Below, one piece after another: positions 1 to 6,772 of a stretch of DNA of 11,823 bases. This DNA is from CAYRCJ01 sp964422785. Its GTDB lineage: Bacteria > Patescibacteriota > Minisyncoccia > UBA11713 > 2-01-FULL-45-33. Within the stretch, counting starts at the first letter, position 1; each line of letters begins with the position of its first letter. The stretch spans positions 1 to 11,823 of the forward strand of contig CAYRCJ010000025.1 of NCBI GenBank assembly GCA_964422785.1, given 5' to 3'. A program made the position numbers and the translations under genes. The notes beneath the pieces were generated by a model. The model did not search any database, was not told the DNA's origin, and saw nothing but the letters and a program-made list of their open reading frames with translations.

Positions 1-774
1 ATTCGCGTATTCAATAGCCTTTTCAAATGGAATGGCAATAGAGCCGTTAAGCAAGAATAACTGGCTTCGGATTGAGGCGGCATTTTTTTGATTTTCTTTC
101 AATACTTTTTGGTATTCTGATTCCTTGCCTTTTGTTTCTTTGAGAATAGCCTGTTTTTGTTTTTCGTTTGATTCCAGATTTGTCTTTTCAAGTTCTTGGA
201 TGGCTTTCAATTGAAGCTGTTCGCTTTTTTGATCCTCGAGATCATTTTTGGCTTTTTCATCTTCATCTTTTAGATATCCGTATTTGTCCAGGGAAACCTG
301 AAGAGAGCCTTGTAATTTATTTAAAGATTCCAGTTCTCCAAAAAACTGGGAGAGATCGTCGTAGATGATTGCCAGCTCGACCGCCGAAAGCTTGTCATTA
401 TCCCTTACTTTTAATAAAAATTCTCCCAAAGATTTTTTAACATCCGCGATCTCTATTTCCAGAGCGGCTATATTTTTGGATTTTTGGTCAATTTCCGAAC
501 CCAATTCCTGGATAGCCAGGGTCCTGGCGCGGATGGCGATTTTTGCCGAGGAAATTTGGGCATTTAAAATATCGATGTCTCTTTTGAGCGACTCCCCTTC
601 TTTTTGTTTTTGAAGCACCAGATTTTGATATTGATCAATCTGATCTTCATACGATTTTAACTGGGACTCAAGCTCCGCCCGTCTCGAGCTCACCAAAGAA
701 GGATCCACTTCCGCGTGAATCAAATTTGGAAAGATAAAAAAAGTCAAAAAAAGGTAAATATAAAATTTATTCAT
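1..774 (-). CDS. Secreted coiled-coil protein, EnvC-like/cell-wall-hydrolase type, N-terminal part (runs off the left edge)
   Basis: The first 258 codons of a larger gene are visible; the 3' end lies outside the window. The protein starts with a signal peptide (MNKFYIYLFLTFFIF, likely cut after the IHA at residues 19-21), so it is exported. Residues of about 25-230 are rich in E, K, Q and L with heptad-like spacing, which is a long coiled coil as in EnvC/NlpD-type murein hydrolase activators. The last visible residues (RSQLFLLNGSIAIPFEKA) look like the entry into a C-terminal domain. In similar CPR proteins, as I recall them, this is a lysozyme-like transglycosylase or M23-type domain, but that part is not seen here. 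The ATG at 774 lies 10 bp after the L25 stop with no clear Shine-Dalgarno site, so co-transcription with L25 is likely. Role in cell-wall remodelling is inference. Confidence 0.7.
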   Translation of the reverse strand, partial: MNKFYIYLFLTFFIFPNLIHAEVDPSLVSSRRAELESQLKSYEDQIDQYQNLVLQKQKEGESLKRDIDILNAQISSAKIAIRARTLAIQELGSEIDQKSKNIAALEIEIADVKKSLGEFLLKVRDNDKLSAVELAIIYDDLSQFFGELESLNKLQGSLQVSLDKYGYLKDEDEKAKNDLEDQKSEQLQLKAIQELEKTNLESNEKQKQAILKETKGKESEYQKVLKENQKNAASIRSQLFLLNGSIAIPFEKAIEYAN

Positions 775-784
775 TAGATAAAGC

Positions 785-1453
785 TTATTCAGCTTTTTCT
801 GCTTCCGCTTTGGCCAAGGCCTCTGCTTCTTTTTCTTTCTTGCCTACTATTTCAATGTTTTCCAAAGAAGGAGCTTCGCTTTCCGCCTTTATTTCTTCTT
901 CAGAACGCGGAGGTTCTATTTTAACAATAGTTTCATCGAGACCGTCCAATTTTTTAACTCCCGCCGGAATTTTAATATCGCGCACTGAAAGCGATGAGTT
1001 TACTTCTTTAAGCTGAGAGATATCAACCGAAATCGCGTGCGGCAAATCTTTGGGCAACGCCTCAATATTTAAAGCGTGCATTATTTTAACCAAAATACCG
1101 CCCAAGCGCACAGCTTCGGATTCTCCGACAAATTCCAACGGCACTGAAACTTTTATTTCTTTTTCCATATCAACCTGATAAAAATCAGCGTGTATGGGGT
1201 TGTCCCGGATAGGATCGAAAGTTACATCCTGTATCAAAACATTCTTTTTGTCTTTTCCCAATTCTAAAGTAATAATTGAGGATTCCCCGGCGGATTTCCA
1301 AAGCTTAAGAAAATCGGCTTCTTTTATGCTTATTGGTTCGGTTTTTTTGCCTTTTCCGTATAAAACCGCCGGCAAAAAACCCTGTTTTCGCAGGTTTTTT
1401 ACTTTTTTACCTAAAATCTCGCGTTTTTCCGCGATTATTGATTGCATTTTCAT
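785..1453 (-). CDS. rplY: 50S ribosomal protein L25 (Ctc/TL5 form)
   Basis: The protein binds 5S rRNA in the large ribosomal subunit. Counting from the ATG at 1453 it has 222 residues. The N-terminal L25 domain (residues 6-95) shows the typical AEKRE, LRKQGFLPAVLYG and IHADFYQV motifs. A C-terminal TL5/Ctc beta domain follows (about 100-182), with VPLEFVGES, GGIL and the IEALPKDLP segment. The tail from about 183 is acidic and alanine-rich, as is common in this long form. A second ATG at 1447 (giving MQSII) is probably the real start: a promoter -10 box ends at 1454, so transcription would begin almost exactly at 1447 and give a leaderless message. The upstream dehydrogenase stop is only 16 bp away. 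Family assignment is secure; only the start is open. Confidence 0.93.
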   Translation of the reverse strand: MKMQSIIAEKREILGKKVKNLRKQGFLPAVLYGKGKKTEPISIKEADFLKLWKSAGESSIITLELGKDKKNVLIQDVTFDPIRDNPIHADFYQVDMEKEIKVSVPLEFVGESEAVRLGGILVKIMHALNIEALPKDLPHAISVDISQLKEVNSSLSVRDIKIPAGVKKLDGLDETIVKIEPPRSEEEIKAESEAPSLENIEIVGKKEKEAEALAKAEAEKAE

Positions 1454-1481
1454 ATAATATCACAACTGATTATTTAATCAA
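1454..1481 (-). promoter_or_regulatory. Predicted promoter for rplY (leaderless)
   Basis: On the minus strand TTGATT (1481-1476) and TATTAT (1459-1454) are separated by 16 bp, with a TGA extension just before the -10 box. The predicted start is about 1447, which is the second ATG of the L25 gene. The -35 part overlaps the last codons of the upstream dehydrogenase gene and a short palindrome (TGATTA-AA-TAATCA). Seen in the sequence; activity is inferred. Confidence 0.5.
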
Positions 1482-2441
1482 ATTGGAAGGGGTTTGCCCG
1501 GAAAGAGCGGCGATAATATTTTCCGCGGCAACTTTAGACATTGCTTCCCTGGTCTCAAGAGTGGCGGAAGCGATATGCGGAGTCAAAATTATATTATCCA
1601 GTCTTTTTAATTCTTTGGTAATTTCCGGCTCAAATTCAAACACATCAATCGCGGCGCCCTGAATCCATTTTTCCTTTAGAGCCTTGGCGAGCATTTTTTC
1701 GTCTATCACCGGACCGCGGGAAGTATTTATCAAATAGGCGGTTTTTTTCATAATCTTTAAGCGGGCTTCGTTTATCAGATGGCGGGTTGATGGAAGTAAT
1801 GGAACATGTATGGAGATAAAATCGCACTGCGGCAAAAGATCGTCGATAGTCGGCGCGAACACCGCGCCAAACTCTTTTTCAAAATCTTGATTTTGTTTTA
1901 CATCGGTATAGATAACTTTCATGTCAAAGCCCTTCACGCCGTGATGCGCCACCCGCGATCCGATTCTTCCGAGCCCGACCACGCCCAATGTTTTACCGGA
2001 TACATCGGTGCCCAATAAAAGCTCCGGCCCCCAAGCCTTGTATTTGCCGGCCCGGGCAAATCTATCCGCTTCAGAAATTCTGTGCGCGATAGAAAGCATG
2101 AGAGTAAATGTATGCTCGGCCACAGTATCTGTTAAAACTCCCGGAGTATTGGCCACCATAATATTCCTGGCTTTGGCAGCTTCAATTTCAATATTATCAA
2201 AACCCACCGCGTAGTTGGAAATTATTTTAAGATTTGGAAGACCGGCATCCATAACTTCGGCTGTTATTTTGTCTGTCAGAACAGATAAAATAGCGTCCGC
2301 CCCCTTGGCGCCGTTTATAATTTCTTTTTCTTTGGCCGCGCGATCCCGCGCCGATTCGTTAACGACAACCTCGTATCCCCTTTCCCGGAGCATATTTATT
2401 CCGCTTGCCGGAATCGGCCTGGTTACAAATATTTTTGGCAT
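1470..2441 (-). CDS. D-2-hydroxyacid dehydrogenase, glyoxylate/hydroxypyruvate reductase (D-glycerate dehydrogenase) type
   Basis: This 323-residue NAD(P)H-dependent cytosolic enzyme probably reduces glyoxylate or hydroxypyruvate to glycolate or D-glycerate, or runs the reverse. The substrate domain begins MPKIFVTRPIP, the usual opening of the GyaR/GRHPR group. The Rossmann dinucleotide motif is GLGRIG at residues 156-161. The catalytic triad of the family is intact: Arg242 (NTSRGPVID), Glu271 (VFEFEP) and His289 (TPHIASAT). Their spacing matches what I recall for D-glycerate dehydrogenase. Length is normal and there is no ACT or other regulatory tail, which argues against a full SerA phosphoglycerate dehydrogenase. 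The ATG at 2441 has no Shine-Dalgarno site and lies 6 nt after a consensus -10 box, so the mRNA is probably leaderless. The exact substrate cannot be read from sequence. Confidence 0.9.
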   Translation of the reverse strand: MPKIFVTRPIPASGINMLRERGYEVVVNESARDRAAKEKEIINGAKGADAILSVLTDKITAEVMDAGLPNLKIISNYAVGFDNIEIEAAKARNIMVANTPGVLTDTVAEHTFTLMLSIAHRISEADRFARAGKYKAWGPELLLGTDVSGKTLGVVGLGRIGSRVAHHGVKGFDMKVIYTDVKQNQDFEKEFGAVFAPTIDDLLPQCDFISIHVPLLPSTRHLINEARLKIMKKTAYLINTSRGPVIDEKMLAKALKEKWIQGAAIDVFEFEPEITKELKRLDNIILTPHIASATLETREAMSKVAAENIIAALSGQTPSNLIK

Positions 2442-2447
2442 AATTTG

Positions 2448-2475
2448 ATTATAGTTTGGTTTCTTCGAATATCAA
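2448..2475 (-). promoter_or_regulatory. Predicted promoter for the D-2-hydroxyacid dehydrogenase (leaderless)
   Basis: Minus-strand TTGATA (2475-2470), a 16-bp spacer, then a perfect TATAAT (2453-2448). Six bases separate the -10 box from the ATG at 2441, so the expected start site coincides with the A of the start codon. The absence of any Shine-Dalgarno sequence fits. The promoter faces away from the plus-strand promoter at 2481-2508. Confidence 0.65.
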
Positions 2476-2479
2476 ACTA
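2452..2479. repeat. Inverted repeat between divergent promoters, candidate operator
   Basis: The arms are TAGTTTGGT (2452-2460) and ATCAAACTA (2471-2479), complementary at 8 of 9 positions, around a 10-bp centre that contains TTCGAA. The repeat covers the -35 box of the minus promoter, touches its -10 box, and ends one base before the plus-strand -35 box. A dimeric regulator bound here could control both genes. No regulator gene is present in the window. Confidence 0.45.
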
Positions 2480-2480
2480 G

Positions 2481-2508
2481 TTGACAAAAAATACTGATTT
2501 GATATAAT
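2481..2508 (+). promoter_or_regulatory. Strong consensus promoter with extended -10
   Basis: TTGACA (2481-2486), a 16-bp spacer, and TATAAT (2503-2508), preceded by TGA as an extended -10 element. Both hexamers match the housekeeping sigma consensus perfectly. The expected start near 2515 gives a leader of about 36 nt with an AGGAG ribosome site at 2541-2545. Confidence 0.8.
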
Positions 2509-2550
2509 AAATAAAGGTTAAGATTTTGAAAAAATTGAGCAGGAGAAATT

Positions 2551-2871
2551 ATGGATGCATTCAATAAAGGCCTTTCTGTGATTTTGGTGCTGGTAATTTT
2601 AGCCGCAGTTTTTGTAAATATATTCGGGTACTACTCCGGCAAAAAAAATTCTGAAAAAATCGAGCCATATCAGCCTGCGAAAAAAATAGAAAAGACGGTA
2701 AATGATGCTGGCTCCGAATGCGATAAATTTTATCAAAAATCCAACCAGGCGCTGGAAAAAGCGGAAAATAAAAAAACTTCCGACAAAGAAAGAATTCTTT
2801 TGTACATACAATCTTTGGCTAATAGATCGCGGTACAAAAGCTGCATGGAAATAAACGCCGGTAAAAAATAG
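2551..2871 (+). CDS. Small membrane-anchored protein of unknown function
   Basis: I do not recognise this 106-residue protein. Residues of about 8-27 (LSVILVLVILAAVFVNIFGY region) form one membrane helix. The rest is a hydrophilic, lysine-rich domain with predicted helices and two cysteines, Cys57 and Cys98. The two could pair as a disulfide if the tail is outside the membrane, but the charge pattern does not settle topology: Lys6 lies before the helix and Lys31-Lys32 after it. The start is well supported by AGGAG five bases upstream of the ATG. It is a single-gene unit with its own consensus promoter and a hairpin terminator just downstream, and it is one of only two plus-strand genes here. 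Codons are A/T-rich like the surroundings. It ends 8 bp from the convergent aldolase gene. Real gene status is likely; function is unknown. Confidence 0.78.
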   Translation: MDAFNKGLSVILVLVILAAVFVNIFGYYSGKKNSEKIEPYQPAKKIEKTVNDAGSECDKFYQKSNQALEKAENKKTSDKERILLYIQSLANRSRYKSCMEINAGKK

Positions 2872-2879
2872 TTTTGAAA

Positions 2880-3743
2880 TCAAATCCTATTGACGCTCCC
2901 AAAGAGCGTCAATTTTTGTTTGACTACTTCCTTCATTGCCAAAAGCGCGCTCTCGTCCAGTTTGTACATCGCCACCTCTTCTTGGGCGGCATTTAATTCA
3001 TTTTTTAATTCGCCTGCGTAGGCGGCCCGCAAATCTGTATTTATATGCACATTGGCAATGCCGGCCTTGATTGCCGCCCTTACTTGATCTTCCGGAATGC
3101 CGGAGCCGCCGTGCAGAACCAGCGCCACTGACTCAGGAATAATTTTTCTAATTTTTGAAATTAAATCTATATCCAAATCCGGTTCCTCCGGGGAAAGACC
3201 GTGAATATTACCCGCCACAATCGCCAAGCGATCAACATTTGTCCGCCTAACAAATTCAAAAGCCTCTTCCGGTTTTGTATAATCATCTTTCGAAACAGTA
3301 ATTTTTTCTTTTTGTATTTTAGACTCCCCCCGCAAATATCCGAGCTCCCCCTCAACAGATATTTCCGGACTTTTTGATTTGGCATAGTTTAAAACTTCAG
3401 CCGTGCCTGAAATATTTTCTTCGAAAGCCTTTGCCGAAAGATCAATGTGGATTGAATCATACCCCGCATCAACCGCCGCCTTTGCGGCATCAACGCTTTT
3501 TGAGTGATCCGCGTTTAAAAATATCGGGATTTCATATTCTTGCTTTAAAATATCCCGCAAGGCCACCGCTTCAGCCAAACCCAAATGCTTTCTTTCCCCC
3601 TCAGAAGTGCCGATGATCGCGGGAGCGCCGAGTTCGCGCGCCGCCTCCGCGACCGCGCGCATATGATCAAGCTCCGAAACATTAAAATGCCCGGTTGCCC
3701 AAGATTCTCTAAAAGCTTTAAATAAAAAATCTTTGAGCGTCAT
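2880..3743 (-). CDS. fba: Class II (zinc) fructose-bisphosphate aldolase family protein
   Basis: This cytosolic enzyme reversibly cleaves fructose-1,6-bisphosphate (or a related ketose bisphosphate) to dihydroxyacetone phosphate and an aldehyde phosphate. It has 287 residues, the normal size. Visible landmarks are GHFNVS near the start (18-23), Asp79-His80 (LNADH; catalytic base and zinc ligand), His181 (NIHG) and His211 (HGGSG) as further zinc ligands, and the DHAP-phosphate loop VHINTDLR (232-239). The ATG at 3743 overlaps the kinase stop as ATGA. A longer reading frame reaching 3866 exists, but it overlaps the kinase and adds residues unlike the family. It is the last gene of the carbon operon. 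Tagatose- or sedoheptulose-bisphosphate activity cannot be excluded; context favours fructose or sedoheptulose bisphosphate. Confidence 0.9.
   Translation of the reverse strand: MTLKDFLFKAFRESWATGHFNVSELDHMRAVAEAARELGAPAIIGTSEGERKHLGLAEAVALRDILKQEYEIPIFLNADHSKSVDAAKAAVDAGYDSIHIDLSAKAFEENISGTAEVLNYAKSKSPEISVEGELGYLRGESKIQKEKITVSKDDYTKPEEAFEFVRRTNVDRLAIVAGNIHGLSPEEPDLDIDLISKIRKIIPESVALVLHGGSGIPEDQVRAAIKAGIANVHINTDLRAAYAGELKNELNAAQEEVAMYKLDESALLAMKEVVKQKLTLFGSVNRI
2890..2917 (+). terminator. Rho-independent terminator for the plus-strand small gene, inside the aldolase coding end
   Basis: TTGACGCTC (2890-2898) pairs perfectly with GAGCGTCAA (2904-2912) around a CCAAA loop, followed by a T run on the plus strand. 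It lies 18 bp after the stop of the small membrane protein. The same bases encode residues LTLFGSVN of the convergent aldolase. On the minus strand no T run follows directly, so it should work in one direction only. Confidence 0.8.
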
Positions 3744-4741
3744 ATTTTTTTGGCAATATAATCCTCGGGGGCTTTTTTTAAATATTCTTCCAGTTTTTCG
3801 CGAGTCAAAAGCCCGGCGCGGGCGCCGACATCTTGAACAACCGACATAGAATTTATGGGGCCCCATCTGAGAGCGTCCGAAATAGAAAGTCCGAGGCCGA
3901 TAGCGACCACAAAAGTTGATGAAAAAGCGTCTCCGGCTCCGGTTCTTTGGAGCGGCGGCTTTGGGTCCGGATACATCGGCATAAACCAGGCATCGTTTCC
4001 ATCATAAGCATAGGCTCCGTTCGGCCCGTCAGTTATCACAATAATTTTAGGACCAAGCTCCGCGATCATGCCAAGCAGTCTTTTGATATCGTGTTCAGTA
4101 GTCTCCAAAATTCTCTGCGATTCTTCTTTATTGCAGATAAAAATTTCCGTGCGTTTATAAAAATAAGCCAGTTTATCTTTGCCAAATTTTATCTGGTAAG
4201 TACCGGGTTGAAAAGCCAATTTAACTTCCGGATGCGACTCAAAATATTTTTGCAAAGTTTCATGAAACGGCAAAGAATTCGGACCGAGAGACGAAAGGTA
4301 AACCCACTTCGGACTGTTAATATCCGGTAGAGTATAATCGTACTCCTGATGCTTTATTAAAATAGTCCTGTCGGAGTCAAACCATAAAACATAGTGGTAA
4401 TTTGTTTTTTTGCCTTTGTTTTTAACAATAAATTCCGTGCCCAACTTCTCATTTTTCAGGGCGTCGATGCATTCTTTTCCATAAAAATCATCGCCCACAT
4501 TACTGACCAGCGCGGCGCGAAGCCCCAACCGCGAAGCGGCCACGGCGGCATTGGCGGAATTTCCCACACCCGGCACGACGTAGACTTCATCATAAGGAAT
4601 TTTATCCCCAAAACGCATGCAGATCTGACAATTTTCTTTATTGATATCGCAATGAACAGACGCCTCTTTTAAATGTATAAAAGCATCGGTAACAGTATCG
4701 CCTATCCCCATGAAATCATATTTTTTTGCTCCGAAATTCAT
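3740..4741 (-). CDS. PfkB-family carbohydrate kinase (possible phosphofructokinase)
   Basis: This 333-residue ribokinase-fold kinase transfers phosphate from ATP to a sugar or sugar phosphate. The N-terminal strand is FMGIGDTVTDAF (10-21). The substrate/oligomer motif VPGVGNSANAAVAASRLG (56-73) is the PfkB signature 1 region. Signature 2 is RTGAGDAFSS (266-275), with the anion hole GAG and catalytic base Asp271. An additional segment at about 26-50 holds His30, Cys31, Cys38 and Cys41. The gene overlaps the transketolase C-subunit before it and the aldolase after it by ATGA on both sides, so tight co-expression is expected. Sitting directly before an aldolase suggests it makes the bisphosphate that the aldolase cleaves, from fructose-6-phosphate or sedoheptulose-7-phosphate. 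The family is broad (ribose, adenosine, fructose-1-phosphate), so the substrate is inference. Confidence 0.85.
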   Translation of the reverse strand: MNFGAKKYDFMGIGDTVTDAFIHLKEASVHCDINKENCQICMRFGDKIPYDEVYVVPGVGNSANAAVAASRLGLRAALVSNVGDDFYGKECIDALKNEKLGTEFIVKNKGKKTNYHYVLWFDSDRTILIKHQEYDYTLPDINSPKWVYLSSLGPNSLPFHETLQKYFESHPEVKLAFQPGTYQIKFGKDKLAYFYKRTEIFICNKEESQRILETTEHDIKRLLGMIAELGPKIIVITDGPNGAYAYDGNDAWFMPMYPDPKPPLQRTGAGDAFSSTFVVAIGLGLSISDALRWGPINSMSVVQDVGARAGLLTREKLEEYLKKAPEDYIAKKI

Positions 4742-5742
4742 TTATTTTTTCTTTTTAAAACTTTTTTAACGGCCTCTTCTATGCTTTTAACACCCATTCC
4801 GAAGTGCTCAATAAGTTCCGTGGGCGTGCCTGACTCGCCGAAATGATTTTGCACTCCTATAAACTCAATCGGCACCGGATAATTCTTTGCCAAAACTTCC
4901 GCGACCGCGGAGCCCATTCCTCCCTGCACCTGATGCTCTTCAACCGTAACTACGCATCCGGCATCCTTAGCCGCTTCTGTTATAACTTTCTCATCCATCG
5001 GTTTTATGGTGTGATTGTTTATCACCCGAACTTTTATTCCTTCTTTCTCCAGATTGGCCGCGGCTAAAATAGCGTTGTACGTGAGGGGTCCGCAGCTGAT
5101 TATTGAAACATCCGGCAATCCATCCGCTTCAAAAAATATTTCCGCTCTGCCGATTTCAAACGGTGATTTATTGGTTGTAAAAACCGGAGTTTTTTCCCGC
5201 GCAAAACGGATATAAACCGGGCCGTCTATTTCTACTGCCGCCAAAGTGGCCTTTCTGGCCTCTTCTGAATCGCACGGATAAAGAACGGTCATGTTGGCGA
5301 TTGGACGCATTATCGCGATATCTTCTATCGCCTGATGAGTCGCGCCATCCGGCCCGACAGACACTCCGGCATGCGCGCCAGCTATTTTTACCGGCACATT
5401 GTTATAGCAAATTGTAGTCCGTATCTGCTCCCAATTTCTTCCCGGGCTGAACATCGCGTAACTGGAAATAAAAGGAATCTTGCCGTACGTGGCCAAACCG
5501 GCCGCCACAGTGGCCATGTTTTGCTCCGCAACTCCCATTTCAATAAAACGATTTGGAAATTTCTTGGCGAAACCTTCGGATCTGGTGGATTCCGTCAGGT
5601 CCGCACAAAGCACAACAACTTTTTCATTTTTTTCTCCCGCCTCTATCAAGCCCAGACCATAGCCGTCTCTGGTGGGCTTTTGTTCTATTTTATCCGCCTG
5701 CAAAATATTTTCCGCGAGTCTGGCCGATTTATTTATTGACAT
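4738..5742 (-). CDS. Transketolase, C-terminal subunit
   Basis: This is the pyrimidine-binding plus C-terminal half of a split transketolase (COG3958 type), 334 residues. It pairs with the N-subunit encoded just upstream to transfer two-carbon ketol units between sugar phosphates. The catalytic glutamate that activates thiamine diphosphate is Glu73 (MGVAEQNM). The conserved histidine loop is GPDGATHQAIED (130-141, His136). The C-terminal domain carries TVEEHQVQGGMGSAV (266-280). The ATG at 5742 has no close Shine-Dalgarno; a GGAGG lies 18 nt upstream. An in-frame stop just upstream excludes a longer N-terminus. The start lies inside the last codons of the 58-residue microprotein, which suggests coupling or re-initiation. 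Its own end overlaps the kinase start as ATGA. Confidence 0.92.
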   Translation of the reverse strand: MSINKSARLAENILQADKIEQKPTRDGYGLGLIEAGEKNEKVVVLCADLTESTRSEGFAKKFPNRFIEMGVAEQNMATVAAGLATYGKIPFISSYAMFSPGRNWEQIRTTICYNNVPVKIAGAHAGVSVGPDGATHQAIEDIAIMRPIANMTVLYPCDSEEARKATLAAVEIDGPVYIRFAREKTPVFTTNKSPFEIGRAEIFFEADGLPDVSIISCGPLTYNAILAAANLEKEGIKVRVINNHTIKPMDEKVITEAAKDAGCVVTVEEHQVQGGMGSAVAEVLAKNYPVPIEFIGVQNHFGESGTPTELIEHFGMGVKSIEEAVKKVLKRKNK

Positions 5743-5905
5743 AAAGGTTATTTATACTCTCCTCCACATTAGAATAATGCTGAAAAACAATATTATCCAT
5801 AGCGGTATGATAAATTATGGTTGCCGCGTAGGAAACAAACAGAATAAAAACAATAAAATAAAGTTTTGTTTTTATTGACTGGTTAAAAATTTTGGAATTA
5901 ATCAT
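5729..5905 (-). CDS. 58-residue single-pass membrane microprotein between the transketolase subunits
   Basis: I do not recognise this protein. It opens with ATG at 5905, one base after the transketolase N-subunit stop. It ends at TAA 5731-5729, overlapping the C-subunit start by 14 bp, so it fills the gap between them almost exactly. The N-terminus is basic (Lys5, Lys12, Lys14). It is followed by one hydrophobic helix at about residues 15-31 (LYFIVFILFVSYAATII), then an acidic tail of about 27 residues. The charge pattern predicts N-inside topology with the tail outside. No cysteines are present. The exact fit between two stop/start signals favours a real gene, but there is no Shine-Dalgarno site and a decayed spacer ORF cannot be excluded. 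Its role is unknown; tethering of the transketolase or simple translational coupling are guesses. Confidence 0.6.
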   Translation of the reverse strand: MINSKIFNQSIKTKLYFIVFILFVSYAATIIYHTAMDNIVFQHYSNVEESINNLYVNK

Positions 5906-5906
5906 A

Positions 5907-6767
5907 TTATTGGTGTTCGCTTTTTATTTTGCCGCCAAGCGTTCGAAGCTCCGATAAAAATTGTTTGGCCTGTTCTTTGTTTGGCGGAATGCCGTGCCAT
6001 TTATAATCGAATTCAATTTCCGGAATCCCCTTTCCGGGAATATTATGCGAAATAATCACTGTGGGCTTTTCATAAATCGCTTTCGCCTCTTCGGCCGCGT
6101 TTACTATTTCTTCAAAGTTATGCCCGTTTACTTCCAAAACATGCCAATTAAAAGCTTCGTATTTTGCGCGAAGATTTTCGAGCGGCATAATATCCTCCGT
6201 CATTCCGTCGATTTGAATATTATTCCTGTCGATCAGCGCGGTCAGATTCCTAAGTTTATATTTACCCGCAAACATTACCGACTCCCAGGTATTTCCACAA
6301 TCCTGCTCGCCGTCCGACATAAAACAATAAACTCTGAACTTTTTGCCGTCCATGTTCGCGCCATAAGCGTATCCGGTGGCCTGCCCAAGACCCGAACCCA
6401 ACGGGCCGGAAGTTGTCTCCACTCCGGGAAGCGCTGTCCGGTGGGGATGGCCCTGGAGACGGGTGCCGAATTTTCTCAAAGTCTTAAGTTCCAAAAGAGG
6501 AAAATATCCGGCATGGGCCATTGCCGCGTATCTGACCGGGCAAATATGCCCATTGGATAAAATTAGACGGTCGCGGTCTTCCCAAAGAGGATTTTTGGGA
6601 TCGTGATTTAAAATATGAAAATAAAAAGCGGTAAAGACATCGGCCATCCCCAATGGCCCGGCAGTATGCCCGGAACCGGCCTCAACAAGCTCCTCGATAA
6701 TAGATTGCCTGATAGCGTTTGCTTTTTCTTCCAAAAATTTAATTTTTTCTTCGCTCAAATGCGGCAT
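5907..6767 (-). CDS. Transketolase, N-terminal subunit
   Basis: This is the pyrophosphate-binding half of a split transketolase (COG3959 type), 286 residues, which binds thiamine diphosphate through Mg2+. Landmarks are His34 in GSGH, His73 in SNGH, the GHPH pair at 106-109, and GPLGSGLGQATG (121-132). The metal/diphosphate motif starts SDGE at 151-154 and ends with Asp180 and Asn182 (LIDRNNIQIDG). A serine replacing the first Gly of GDG is, as I recall, usual for split subunits. A catalytic-site His258 sits in WHGIPP. The ATG at 6767 is 5 bp after the epimerase stop. With the C-subunit downstream it connects pentose phosphates to glycolytic intermediates in the non-oxidative pentose phosphate pathway. 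Confidence 0.93.
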   Translation of the reverse strand: MPHLSEEKIKFLEEKANAIRQSIIEELVEAGSGHTAGPLGMADVFTAFYFHILNHDPKNPLWEDRDRLILSNGHICPVRYAAMAHAGYFPLLELKTLRKFGTRLQGHPHRTALPGVETTSGPLGSGLGQATGYAYGANMDGKKFRVYCFMSDGEQDCGNTWESVMFAGKYKLRNLTALIDRNNIQIDGMTEDIMPLENLRAKYEAFNWHVLEVNGHNFEEIVNAAEEAKAIYEKPTVIISHNIPGKGIPEIEFDYKWHGIPPNKEQAKQFLSELRTLGGKIKSEHQ

Positions 6768-6772
6768 AAAAA

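Noticed and set aside
168..613. Two plus-strand open frames at the left end
   Set aside because: Both are antisense to the coiled-coil protein, whose frame is continuous over 258 codons with a good signal peptide.
1470..1483. Short palindrome TGATTA-AA-TAATCA at the end of the dehydrogenase gene, considered as a terminator or operator
   Set aside because: The stem is A/T-only with a 2-nt loop and no T run; it overlaps coding sequence and the rplY -35 box, so no separate call is supported.
3744..3866. N-terminal extension of the aldolase frame up to an ATG at 3866
   Set aside because: It lies entirely within the kinase gene, encodes an Arg/Lys-rich stretch unlike any aldolase, and the family start (MTLKDFLFKA) is at 3743 in an ATGA overlap.
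5961..6560. 199-codon open frame on the plus strand
   Set aside because: It is antisense to the transketolase N-subunit with all catalytic motifs on the other strand; it has no ribosome site and a composition typical of a shadow frame.
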